A stretch of DNA of 64,000 bases from Trachythela sp. YZ-2020 (Eukaryota > Cnidaria > Anthozoa > Malacalcyonacea > Clavulariidae). The DNA lies in assembly GCA_016169945.1 (NCBI GenBank), contig JADLSH010000228.1:1-64000 (forward strand), given 5' to 3'. How positions within the stretch are numbered: the stretch's first letter is position 1; every line of letters starts with the position of its first letter. This document shows positions 33,901-47,731 of the stretch, in pieces. The notes under the pieces were generated by a model, which did not search any database, was not told where the DNA came from, and worked only from the letters and a program-made list of their open reading frames with translations. The position numbers were made by a program, and so were the translations under genes.

Positions 33901-36900
33901 AGTCTACAACTGATACGGAAAAGTGTCAAATCAAAATACTTAAAGTTTATAAAATCTTGATTGAAACCGATATTGGAAATTTTCAAATGTTATCACTGCA
34001 CATTTTTACTGTTTATCACAGCACAAATTGGTTATCACTGCACAAATTGGTTATCACTGCACAAATTGGTTATCACTGCACACTAAATTGTGGTATGCTG
34101 GCGATAATTTTATCTTGTAAAAATTATCTAACCTAACCAAGTTCATTTTATCCACATTATTTTCAAAATCATTTTTTTGCGAAGCAACAATAATAGACAA
34201 TAATTAGACTTGATAATTTACCCGAAAGATTGAGGACATTAAGATCCTGAGAATTTGTTATACTTTAGGTCTGAATTGAAAATCGAAAATGTTGCGCGAA
34301 GTGTTCGATACATCCCCTTTAAAGTGCTTATAAACCCAAAATGGGTTTTTACTGATTCGGATAGAACATAAAAAGTTAGTTAATAAGTTCTAGATTAGTT
34401 TTTGGCTTAGACTTTTAGTTTCGGAGATATAAAGGCTCAAAGTCGCTATTTTGGAAAAAAAAGTAGCGTCTTCCGGGGGACTGGGTCCCAGGAACGTGTG
34501 TATTTAATTTTACTATAAAAACAATTACATTTGGATAAATAATCTTGAAAAGTCGGCTATTTCTTGAGGAAAAAAACACATTTTTGAACTCAAACACATT
34601 TTTGAGTGTGTAAAGTAACCCTTCTAGTGGTTTGCATCGTCAATCGTGGAATATAGACGAAGGAATGGATTTAAATGCGATTTCAAAGTCGATCGTGGAG
34701 ACGACCATGACACTTGCAGTAACTTATGTCTATAAATTCTGGGACATAGATGCCTCTTCTGGCGAACCAATTGCTTATAAAATTCTTTCGTATAGTATCA
34801 AATAAAGAAAGAAGAAATAAATGAACGAATGCAAGCGTTAAAAGTTTGTTGGAATGGAACTTAAACCTTTTACTGCATTGTATAGTCTTCATGCCTTCAT
34901 GGACATGGGAATCGGTTGCATTTCATTTCTGATTTCTACACCTGCTTTAAAGTTGGTTCTCACTTTAGCAAGGAAGCTTGTTTCCCTACAAATTTTACAT
35001 CCAAATTTACCCAAAATTTGGACATTTTCAAGAATAATAACTGGTTAACTGCAACTGGCCAACCCACAATCTAATGAAATTGGCCCCCATGTATATTCTC
35101 ACAGAACCTTTCATAGGAAGATTGGTTGACAGATTGTCATCTTTGTCCATGTAACTGAAAGATGATCAATACACGGATATCATAAACTGTATATATATAT
35201 ATATATATATATGGAATTATTGTGACAACACTAAACATTAATTGCCACATAAATAGGCTTAGAATAATATTCATCTTTTGAGAATGTTTTAGTGGGGAAA
35301 CATATCTAATTTAATAAATAAGCCATAAGGCCAGTATGTGATCTGTAAAAATCATACTTTCTATTACAGTAGCTTTGCCTGTGTGGGCAGAGCAAACATG
35401 CTTCAACTTTCACATTAGATGTCTGGTGCGAGAGTGATGCTTCCTTTACTCAGTGTACACACATCCAACTTTCTTGGCATGCCCACATAGCTGATTTAAG
35501 TGACTTGGAAAGGTGCTTCTCTGTGCAAGTAAAATGACTTTCTCTCCATGGAGGGAAATAGATGTTGACCCCCTCCCCTACCAGATGTCCTTGCACATTT
35601 TATAAGTGGAATCTCTCCTTCCAGATGGGTAAAGTTCCTCCATAGTGGGAGTCTGGCTCTTTTCTAGGTAACCCATTACCCAATCAAGCGCAGTTAACCC
35701 AGTGGTAGAGTACTGCCAATTAATGGGTTAACTGCGCTTGATTGGTCGGCTAAACCTTGCTTAAGCCAATCGATCCAATCAAGGGGCTGAGCTATTAAAA
35801 GTGCACTTGCCCCCAAGAGACAGTAGAGTCACAATACAACATATATTGATAAAGAAGTTTAATAAATATTTAATTAAAAATGTTAATTCATCTTTCACTG
35901 ATGGTTCCAGTTTACTTCACTGATAATCTAGATGAAATCACAAACAAATAGTTTAATGGGCTATACAATTTTGAAGTGTATCTCTCTATTCAGGGAATTT
36001 TTTCTTAGCCTCCCTAAGGTTCTTCAACATAGGTGGCTAACAAACCAAGGCCTAACCGCAGAAATGCCTGATACTCAGGTTAAGGTGGTTCCACTAGTGG
36101 GACAGTGCAGCACTTGGTGATCAACTTTGTGCCAAATACATGTATCAATCAAACATATAGCATCAGTATCTCACTGTCATATAAAACATTTGACATTGAC
36201 CACATGTGTAGGATAATACAAGACACTGAAAGTCCACATATAAAGTAGGTTGAAATCTAAAAGTAGAATGGCCTATTAATTTATATCAGTTAAATACCAT
36301 AAAGGCATTAAAGTTGTGATAATTTTCACATTGAAACATATATGATATATTATTCTATAACAGCAGTATGTAATCTCTCAGAGGTAGAAGCACTTCAATC
36401 GATTTGTGTGCCAACAAACACCGTTGTACACCGGACATGTCCGGCGCAGAACCTTTCATTTGGCTTCAATGACATTGTATACTAAGCAAATAATATGCAA
36501 ATTTAGGTGACATGATTCAACGTTAAATATTTATATATCCAAAGTTCATACGCGCGAATAGACATCACTGCATTTGTTAAAATCACAGCTTACCTGTATT
36601 CTGATTCCTGTCCTATGTTGGGACAACTGGGTACATTAGTCTTTGTTTATAGGTCTATAACTATGGCCTGTATTTGCCACCAAATCCGAAGGCAAATTCA
36701 GATGAGTTTCGGTGTCCTCTTTTCTATCGGTTTAAAGCCGCAGTAGGTGATTTATCATCCAAAAAAGGTGTCAGATAGCTAGATATATTACTGTTGGTAC
36801 TTTCTGTGTAAGATCACGCACAAACGAAACATCGTTTAGACAAAATATGCAAAAAACACAAGATATCGATATCTTCGCCATATATTTCTTAGTTGTTTAT

Positions 36901-39900
36901 CAAAGTTGGGTTCCTGGGATCCAGGCCCCTTGGTGATATTTTGGTCGCGCTACTTTTTTTCAGAAAATGGCAAAATTTGCCTGTTTGAGCCTTTATATCT
37001 CCGAAACTAAAAGTCTAAGCCAAAAACTAATCTAGAACTTACTAACTAACTTTTCATGCCTTATCCAAATCAATAAAAACCCATTTTGGGTTTATAAGCA
37101 CTTTAACAGTTCTTTTTTATTTAATTTATGTTTATTTTTATATTTTGAATGTTAGGAGACTAATGCAAGTGCTTATGAACGCAAAATGGGTTTTTATTGA
37201 TTCGGATAGAACATAAAAAGTTAGTTAATAAGTTCTAGATTAGTTTTTGGCTTAGACTTTTAGTTTCGGAGATATAAAGGCTCAAAGTCGCTATTTTGGA
37301 AAAAAAGTAGCGTCTTCCGGGAGACTGGGTCCCAGGAACGTGTGTATTTAATTTTACTATAAAAACAATTACATTTGGATAAATCATCTTGAAAAGTCAG
37401 CTATTTCTTGAGGAAAAAAACACATTTTTGAACTCAAACACATTTTTGAGTGTGTAAAGTAACCCTTCTAGTGGTTTGCATCGTCAATCGTGGAATATAG
37501 ACGAAGGAATGGATTTAAATGCGATTTCAAAGTCGATCGTGGAGCCATAGTGCATTCCCGGGGCCTCCCGCCACAGATCTGTGGCGGACAGAAATACTAG
37601 GAAACTCCCGCCAAGGGAGATTTGGCCGTTTTTGGCGGAGGTTTACGAATAGTTGGCGGGAGTTTGGAAGTCAAGCTTCCCGGCTGGCGGAAGATGAGGA
37701 GCTTTCAGCTTTGAATTTTATCACTTTGACTTTGAGGCATTGCCTCAAGAGGCAAAAGTCAACAGAAAAATAATTAATTTGGATATTGGGAACGTTTGTC
37801 ATATAAAAATACAAAATATTTTTCTATTAATTTTAGAGTGAACACAAAATATAAATTTTGTTTCGATTTTTAATCGTCAAATCCCCGCGGGTCGCTGTCA
37901 ATCCCGTCATAACTGAATTTCCTTGGAAGAATTTCTTTCAAGTGGAAACATCGAACTGATCGAAGTATTTCCACAGAATAGATATTTCCTTGAATTCCTT
38001 CAAATTTATATTTATATTTTTGGCTCTCTTTGCAACTTTGCCAATGCCATTCGAAAATGAATCGAGAAGAGTGATGCCGTGATGGTATGTGTTGTGTTAA
38101 ATTTTAACTACTTGAAGACAAATAAGACTATAACAATTAATAATTTCATTTGATATTTATGTAAATTATTCAAAATTCAAATTTTCAATTTCAATTTTCC
38201 AAACTGAGCAGTGAGCAACAGTGAACAGGCCAAAGTGAAAGTGCCAAACCGGCCCAAACGTCCAAACATATTTGCATTGAAACACGTAGTGAGTAAAATA
38301 GTTTGACTTGACATTCAAACATGCTGTGATTTACTAATTTGTCGTCATGTTAATGTTGTTATTGAATAATTTTACTGTATATATTTTAAAATTTATAAAA
38401 GGCCATGTGGCATGTGAAAATACTGCCATACTTCATTTAATACATGTTCAAAAATATATCAAGACATTTATAGACAACATGTTATGATGTTAATGGTTTA
38501 TCAAACAAATAATGAATAAGTCAAGTATATGAATCAAATAGTAGCTCAAATAGTTCATTGCATAGTACATTGCATAGTACCTGTATAGCCTACAACAAGT
38601 CTAGACAACATCCACCCCAGTCCCCATAGTCGGAGTATATGTAAATATTTCAAAGTCCACTGGTCCACTGACAGTCTGACAGAACATTATTTGTATAACG
38701 AAAACATATTCAATTGTTATTGTTAATAATGTAAAAGCCTTTTAATATAATGTTTAATAATGGCTGGCTAATTATATTTATGTAGTAATTAGACTCTTGA
38801 AAGTAGACTTTTTACAGATCAATAACCAATGAAACCACATGCATGTATTATATGAACATTTGACAACTGAAAATGCCATATCTAAAAATTACAATCATAT
38901 TGCCAACAAATCCTTTTCCGCACTCCACCATACTGCTATACGAACTAGAAAATAATGGCTGGCGTTCTTGTAGGAAAATGGTTAGAGAAAATTTGCTGTG
39001 TTTGTAAGAAAGAAAGCAGTGGAGCACATGAATGTTATGTTTGCAAAAGCCCAGTTCATGCTATTTGTGGTAGCACATTGACTGATGATGATGAAGGCTA
39101 TGGATCAAAAATAACATGCAAGAACTGTGAAAACAGTGAGCCACCAGTAAAGAAGACCACTTCTTGGTGTATAAAATATTCTCCCAATACATCCATTACT
39201 AACCTGAAGCACAAGGAAGCACAACATGCAACACAAGTTAAGTCCAGTGCTAAAAATAGTGAAACTAGATGTATTTGTTTGGAATGTTACCACAACAATG
39301 AAGATCCAAAAGTGTTTGTGATGTCAAGGCGAGACCAAAGCACAAAGGAGAGACATATCAAAAGACGCCACCCTGAAAGCACATTGAACGAAATCCATAT
39401 TTATAACTTTGAATGTCATGGAAGTGATTTAGAGCAAGCCCGCCAGTTGTACTATGAGATTTCAAGCAATGCAGAAACAGGCCCTAAAGCATCTGGTAAT
39501 AAAAGACAAATGGTAATATCTGCAGAGTCAAAAAAGAGTTCATATGACTTAAACTCTACTCATAGCGATGTCCTATCTTCCAAAAGCCAAAAGAGCAGTG
39601 CCCAGTCATACGACAAACTGATCCCAACTTGGACACAACAATGGAAGCTCCTAATGAAAGTCATTTTGTAAACAAGGCAGGCGAGACTGATGACAAACAT
39701 ACCGGTAATGATGTTTCAAGTTCCAAAGATATTTTAAACCCAGATCACACCGAATTGGTTTCTTAAACTTGAAAGTTGACCAATTAATTGAAACAGTGAA
39801 AGAGCTAAAGCTCACAAGTGAACAAGTGGTTTCAAAAGATAGCCAACCTGCCCTCCGACAGTCAGCCCTTGACTTCCAAGCCCAGAATTTAAATGATTGA

Positions 39901-42900
39901 AAGATATAAAGAACATCATTGATCTTACTAGTAAAATCTCCGAGATAAAATTCTATGCAGGTGATTCATCTACCAAGACTCCAGCAGTGATTCGCTGTGA
40001 AGCGTGCTACAACCTGTTAATGGACAGAGCTAACCATTCAAAGAGAGAAAATCCAGCAAATATTGCACTGAGAGGAATAGGAAAATACTCTGGGTCCCTT
40101 TCTTCTGGTCTTCTTTCGTCAGGGAAAACGGAAAGTGTAATGATTGGTGGAAACCAGTATTGGTATGAGATGAAAAGATGTATAAAACAGCATGTAAGTT
40201 GCACCAGTGACCATTCCCATTTGCACTTTGAAGCACTTCAACATCAAGCTACTGTAAAGAAACGGGTGGCCAGAGGAACAAGAGTCACTGAAAACCTTAT
40301 CAGGATCGCTTGGAGTGTCATCAAGTCCAAGTCAGCTGCTCAGCATTTTGAGAATGAGATTGCTTCGCATATTTCTACTGGAAGTGACTTGGGGGACATG
40401 TGCCATTCCCGCAATCACTTTAATGAAATACTAGCTGCGATGAATGTTTGGATTGATTTGCAGACTGGCAAACACCTTTCAAAATCATTACCATCTACCT
40501 CATTCCCCCCACATTTTTACATTACAGCAGATAAGAGTACTCCGCAAAGAATTTCAAACCATGCAATTATGCTTTGCCCCATGGTTGAAGGAAAACGAGT
40601 TGCCATTCCTGTGAATTCGCCTGTTGTCTACAGTTCCAATAAAGATGATAATCCAGGGAGCGTTTCAGGGGGTTGTGCAGATCAGCTTGCAAGTCAGATA
40701 ATAAAAACAATCAAGGAGCTTACGAAGATAGCGAAGACTTTTCGCTAGAAGGAGCGTGGCAAGGGACTTGCTGTGACGGTCAATACCAAGCGCATTTAAT
40801 TCAAACAGACTTTGTACAAAGAGATGAAATTACCAATTGATCCAGTTTTTTCCGAAATTGTTTGGGACCCATCGCACTGGATGAATTTAGCTATCCTTGA
40901 TATCCGTGATGGAAAACTCGGGTCCTCAAGCTCATTTCTCAAGCTAATTGTGGAAAGAGCGAAGAACATTCATACCATGTTTCAACGCGCAAGATGTTAA
41001 GTAGTGCAATTGATCTTTCAAACAGGAACATCTCAAAATGAGATTGACCAAGGGTAGCTGCACTACAAGATTCTGGTCATCCCAATTCAAGAATTTAAAG
41101 TAATTATCGAAAGTTTTGCCACTTACGACAAGCATTCAGGGCTTTTGGTTACAGCGAAATTAAAGAATACCAGATTCTGGGTTACGATTTTGTCATCGAT
41201 TTGTGTGCAATCACCGACGTTATGAGAATTGTCATCGACTTGATGGTCAAGGTTCAAGCCCTCGGCTGCCCATGTTGGAAAATATGCATTTGGTGGCCAT
41301 CTGTGAAGAAGGTTCTTGAAGAACTCAAGAATGTTAGTATCGAAACCCGCCAGAAATCATGAAGAATCTCCATGGCAATATCAAAGATATCATAGAGGAA
41401 GAAAAGTTTAAAGGTCAGCCTCTGAAGGTAGGTTGGTTGGTAGACTCGCGTACTGAAGAGGACGATTTCTGGACGGCAAGGGAGGTGAAAGATTGTGAAG
41501 CTGATTTACATCAATTCATTGCCGACTTACTTGAATCACTTCAGTCGCGATACACAAATTGTGTTCCAGATATGTGCCAGTATTTGACAGCCATTGATTT
41601 GGAAAGTCTCTTTTGTTTACTGGTTGACAACGAATAAATGGCAAGTCGACTGTTTCGAAGGTGAACTTGAAGAATTCGCACTGATTCTTTCAAGAAATTT
41701 GTAGAATATGTATGTTCTCAGAAACATTTAGCAGTTGAAGAAGGATCGCTTGAAATTGATTCTCGATTAAGTCATGTGATCCACCGCAAAACTAAAACAA
41801 ACACTAAAGAATATCCTATGGGATATGAAAGAGATTGCGGTAAAGTGGTTTTCCGTTGTACACAAAGGAGTGTGAAACCTCTGGCGCCTGTACTTTCTAA
41901 CACCTTTGGAAATCTCATGTCATTTCAAGTTGCTCCAAACCAACCGCTTGTTGAACAGTGCTTTGTCGCAGTGTTCTATGGTGACGATAGAGAGCATATT
42001 GTAAAAGTCGACGAGGACTCAGTATACAAATCGTTGTACACTGATGAAGCGGTTTATTCCATGTTTGAACAGAGCTCTGTCTCATAATCGACATCGCATT
42101 GGCTAAGGGAGGTCCAGAATCCATTGTTGAATCATACTACTCAACCAAGAAATCACAACAGCAATCAGGAGGTCAAAGTAATGATACATTGTCACTTCGT
42201 ACTAAGCTTGACTGGTGTTTACCTAATGTTTTGCAAGGAGAGAGAATTATCAAAGAGGTAGCTAGTCTTTATATCAACGGTGATAAAAAGAAAGGGCTGA
42301 GGAAACACCGTTCTCCCGTATTATGTGATCGACCTGCTGTTGGTGACACTAGCAAAGTCATTAAAAGAATTAAGGAAACTGAAGTTAAAATGCCATTCTT
42401 GTTGTGATAAACCAAGTCTATGGATTTTAAACAAACAGAACTGCAGTATATAGTAGCCTGTATGGCTCATGCCTCATGGCTGGACACATAATATAAATTA
42501 GCTGCATGTAAGTTTTTATTGACATGGCGGTGGCCAAAAACACATGTTTGTATAGTCGACTGAATTTTTGATAACATCTGATAACATCAACATTGAAATA
42601 ATTGAAAAATGTAGTTTTCATACAGATTTTATAAAGAATTAAAATTACTTTTGACAGTTGATACAGTACACGTATATGCATTTAGCTGCACACAAATGAC
42701 ACAATTAGCCTTTTTGCATGCAATCAAGCAGATTACTGGGTGTGGTTGCAACTTGCAAACCCAAACCGGAAAGCATCTATGGACTATGGATAAGATTAAG
42801 CTAGTCCCTGTTCAGCTGTACAGCCTGTACCTCCACACAATACATAACCGTTGCATTTCATTTTGCGACCAGTACCTTGTCTAGACCCAGTACGGCAGTA

Positions 42901-45900
42901 CCTTGCTCGTTTGGCATAAGGCTAATCTGGCGACTGCCCACTGGCGGGGAGAGACATTTACTTTTTTTTTCTATTTGTTGTAAAGCACCATTTGGCGGAC
43001 TAATTTTATCTAGGGAAAATGCTGGCGGAAAACTGTGGCGGACAAAAATTATAGAATGCACTATGGTCGTGGAGACGACCATGACACTTGATGACAGTAA
43101 CTTATGTCTATAAATTCTGGGACATAGATGCCTCTTGCTTATAAAATTCTTTCGAAAGAAGAAATAAATGAACGAATGCAAGGGTTAAAAGTTTGTTGGA
43201 ATGGAACTTAAACCTTTTACTGCATTTTATAGTCTTCATGCCTTCATGGACATGGGAATCGGTTGCATTTCATTTCTACACCTGCTTTAAAGTTGGTTCT
43301 CACTTTAGCAAGGAAGCTTGTTTCCCTACAAATTTTACATTCAAATTTGCCCAAAATTTGGACATTTTCAAGAATAGTAACTGGTTAACTGCAACTGGCC
43401 AACGCACAATCTAATGAAATTGGCCCCCATGTATATTCTCACAGAACCTTTCATAGATTGGCAGATTGTCATCTTTGTCCATGTAACTGAAAGATGATCA
43501 ATACACGAATATCATAAACTGGATATATAGATATATATATATGGAATTATTGTGACGACACTAAACATTAATTGCCACATAAATAGGCTTAGAATAATAT
43601 TCATCTTTTGAGAATGTTTTAGTGGGGGAAACATATTTAATTTAATAAGCCATAAGGCCAGTATGTGATCTGTAAAACTTCATACTTTATATTACAGTAG
43701 CTTTGCCTGTGTGGGCAGAGCAAACATGCTTCAACTTTCACATTAGATGTAAGATGTCTGGTGTGAGAGTGATGTTTGCTTTACTCATAGTGTACACACA
43801 TCCAACTTTCTTGGCATGCCCACATAGCTGATTTAAGTAACTCGGAAAGGTGCTTCTCTGTGCAGGTAAACCGACTTCCTCCCCATGGAGGAAAATGGAT
43901 GTTGACCCCCTCCCCTACCAGATGTCCTTGCACATTTTAGAAGTGGAATCTCTCCTTCCAGATGGGTAAAGTTCTTCCATAGTGGGAGTCTGGCTCTTTT
44001 CTAGGTAACCCATTACCCAAAAAGCAGCTAAAGTTTAGCCGATCCAATCAAGCGCAGTTAACCCATTAATTGGCAGTACTCTACCACTGATGAGTAAAAT
44101 TTGCCAATTAATGGGTTAAGCCAATCCAATCGATCAAGGGGCTGAGCTATTAAAAGTGAACTTGCCCCCAAGAGACAATAGAGTCACACTGCAACATATA
44201 TTGATAAAGATGTTTAATAAATATTTAATTAAAAAAGTTAATTCATCTTTCACTGATGGTTCCAGTTTACTTCACTGATAATCTAGATGAAATCACAAAC
44301 AAATAGTTTAATGGGCTATACAATATTGAAGTGTATCTCTCTATTTAGGGAATTTTCTGTTAGCCTCCCTAAGGTTCTTCGACATAGGTGGCTTAGGGAC
44401 CAAGACCTAACCGCAGAAATGCCTGATACTCAGGTTAAGGTGGTTCCACTAGTGGGACAGTGCAGCACTTGGTGATCAACTTTGTGCCAAATACATGTAT
44501 CAATTAAACATATATCATCAGTATCTCACTGTCATATAAAACATTTGACATTGACCACATGTGTAGGATAATACAAGACACTGAAAGTCCACATATAAAG
44601 TAGGTTGAAATCTAAAAGTAGAATGGCCTATTAATTTATATTAGTTTAATACCATAAAGGCATTAAAGTTGTGATAATTTTCACATTGAAACATATATGA
44701 TATATTATTCTATAACAGCAGTATGTAATATATCTCTCAGAGGTAGAAGCACTTCAATCGATTTGTGTGCCAACAAACACCGTTGTACACCGTTGTATAC
44801 TAAGCAAATAATATGCACATTTAGGTGGCATGATTCAACGTTAAATATCCAAAGTTCATACGCGCGAATAGACATCATTGCATTTGTTAAAATCACAGCT
44901 TACCTGTATGTTGATTCCTGTCCTATGTTGGGACAACTGGGTACATTTGTCTTTGTTTATAGGTCGATAACTATGGCCTGTATTTGCCACCAATGTCTCA
45001 GATCGATGAGTTTCGGTGTCCTCTTTTCTATCGGTTTAAAGCCGCAGTAGGTGATTTATCATCCAAAAAAGGTGTCAGATAGCTAGATATATTACTGTTG
45101 GTACTTTCTGTGTAATATCACGCACAAACGAAACATCGTTTAGACAAAATATGCAAAAAAACACAAACATCGATATCTTCGCCATATATTTCTTAGTTGT
45201 TTATCAAAGTTGGGTTCCTGGGATCCAGGCCCCTTGGTGATATTTTGGTCGCGCTACTTTTTTTCAGAAAATGGCAAAATTTGCCTGTTTGAGCCTTTAT
45301 ATCTCCGAAACTAAAAGTCTAAGCCAAAAACTAATCTAGAACTTACTAACTAACTTTTCACGCCTTATTCGAATCAATAAAAACCCATTTTGCGTTCATA
45401 AGCACTTTAAGATCTACACTAGTCTATCTACCTGTCTGCTGTATTTTTTGTAAATTTTTTAATCTTGAATGAATAAATAGCCATGTTTTCGTTTTGAAAG
45501 TTTTAATTTATATTTGCCACCATCTTTTAGTCCCCGCGCATGCGCATACATTTTCCGCGGTGTTACTGACGTCTTCACGTATGAATTACATATAGTTTCA
45601 CGTAGTTTCTAGTCCAATAATAACTGTTTCTTGGAACATATTCTACAGATTGAGTCAAAAGATTTTTAATTGATGGTAATTTTTAGATCCGGCATTATAT
45701 AAACCCTTTTTATGCTAAAATCATATTTTTACAATATAGAACATCCATTATTTATACTTTGTTTGTTAGGCTGACTGTCGACACTATTCTCTCAATTGCG
45801 ATCTTCATCTTATCTTGTGGAATGATATTGTTAAATGCAGACATATGGAAACAGGTTTGTAGATGTGCTACAAAGAATAATTATAGTCAATCAAGATATT

Positions 45901-47697
45901 GTCTAGAGACTCGTGAAACTTCAAAGCATGTAAAATGAGCTATGATGTTATGTTTACCGTGCACAAATCTTTTAAAAATCACAGCCAGCCGACAATTTCA
46001 AAAAATATAAGAAGAAACAGATTCCGAAGAATAAGGTCATCTTAAAATTCAACAATTGCATATTTTCTGGTCCACTAGTGTGTCTCGGCTTTAACGATGT
46101 TGTATTTTAATCGTTTCTTCCTTTTTGGCAGGCTTTTGAAGAGCAAAATATTGTCGAATTGGACATTTCCATGTGGATACTTATTGTATATCTTGTCGTC
46201 TTGCCATCAATCTTTATACGAAGACCTGATTTTCTTGCTTGGTTTTCTCTTATTGCCAACATCTTTGAAGTCATTATGATAGTATCGGTGTTTGTGAACA
46301 TCTTTTCAAAATCCTCAAGCTGGAAAGTAAACAACACGGTCAGGTGGTCAAAGTTACCATTAACCATTGGAATCATATTTAATGCATTTGAAATTGCACC
46401 AATGGTAAGTTATACACTCTGGTTCGATTATATACTCCGGTTCAAATTTCCTTCTTAAACTAAAAATATCCCTGTTTGGGATTGGTTGACAAGTTTTCCT
46501 TGAAACGTTTCATTGTACTTTCTCTTGTGAACCACAGAATTGACAATTTTTCTTTTGCAAGACGTCCTGTGTTAATACTTGTCGTGTAAGTTTTTGAACA
46601 AGGTTTTCGGCTGACAATAAAAATGTCTACTAAATAGATACCGCGATTGTAATGGCCGCTGATAATTTAATATATTCTATCAAGGGAATCGAATCTGTAA
46701 ATATATGGCACTTTCAATCCAGAAAATTTAACACTTATACTTTTGTCGATTTTTGATAAAGTATTGGGTGGATAGACTTACCTCAATGCTCTTGTCCGGT
46801 TCGGCAGCCCTCAATTATATTCGTAACTTCGTAGCAAACACGTTGACAAATATAACCATCAAGAGAGCAGCCTCTACTGCATGTTGGGTGAAAACCTTTG
46901 CCGTGTTGTTGAGAGAGCATATATATACGTGCTCGAACGCTGTTAAGTTTTTGCGTCAACTATAGAAAGCATGCACCCACTGGGTGTCGACTGGTTTGCG
47001 GTGGAAGGACGGGAAAGTTTCCGATCGTTTACGCTTGTTGATACAATTATATCTATATGCAATACAGTAAAGCCCCACATAGAAGAACCAGTGAATTTTG
47101 GCTTCAGGCTGAAGTGGTTCTTATATAACGGGTACTTAGAAAAAAATCAGGCTGAAGTGGTTCTTAACTGGTTCTTATTTCCAGTCAAAAACCATTGTTC
47201 CTGGTTTAGAGTTTTAAACCTCTTATTGTGAACAAAGGGCCATCATGATGCAAGTTTTTTGAATATAGTTATGCAAGTTGAATATGTTCTGAATTGATTG
47301 CTGTTCTGATAAAATAAATGCATGCATGACGTGGTTGAAAGACATAATTCCAGCTAGCAAGATTACAGTATTTTGTTTTCTTCCTAGTACCTGCTTAATA
47401 ATTCAGCTAAAAGTCTAATTAAGTTTTTTTAAGAACCAGTTTCATTTGTCAGCCTGAAGTGGTTCTTGTATTTTGGGTGCTTAATTGCCCAAATTTCAGG
47501 TTGGTGGTTCTTAACCCACTGGTTCTTTTATGTGGGGCTTTACTGTACACGATGGAACTGCATTCAAATTTTCCTATCCTTTCAAAACTGACCAGTGACT
47601 ACAAATTTAATCCAAAGTAATATTTAGTATGTTAATCTAAAGATTATGTTAATTTAGAGGGCCGTATTTTAGATAACTATTATGGTTAATAATTACT

Positions 47698-47731
<34 letters not shown>

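Larger units (their letters stand above)
37168..45406. mobile_element. TTAA-target DNA transposon, copy B, interrupted by a hAT element
   Basis: Its ends (agtgcttatgaacgcaaaat and the inverse) and its whole length, apart from 37545-43074, match copy A, with scattered substitutions and short indels. The right flank is TTAA (45407-45410). The left flank reads tgca, so that side has changed. Only about 60 bases separate it from copy A. Without the hAT insertion it is about 2.7 kb. Confidence 0.8.
31717..45769 (+). other. Transporter intron 4, 14 kb, transposon-filled
   Basis: The intron joins exon 4 (ends phase 2, AG) to the exon at 45770 (starts G), giving GLVGR-LTVDTIL in frame. It holds a long palindrome (32619-33762), a minisatellite, and two TTAA-type elements, the second containing a hAT transposon. 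The remaining 31717-32618 has one chance open frame only. The sequence 45407-45769 is plain intron. Confidence 0.85.

Noticed and set aside
35932..36120. 62-codon frame present in both TTAA-element copies (also at 44287-44475), possibly conserved
   Set aside because: The similarity is explained by the element copies; differences between them do not favour synonymous sites in any obvious way and no domain is visible.
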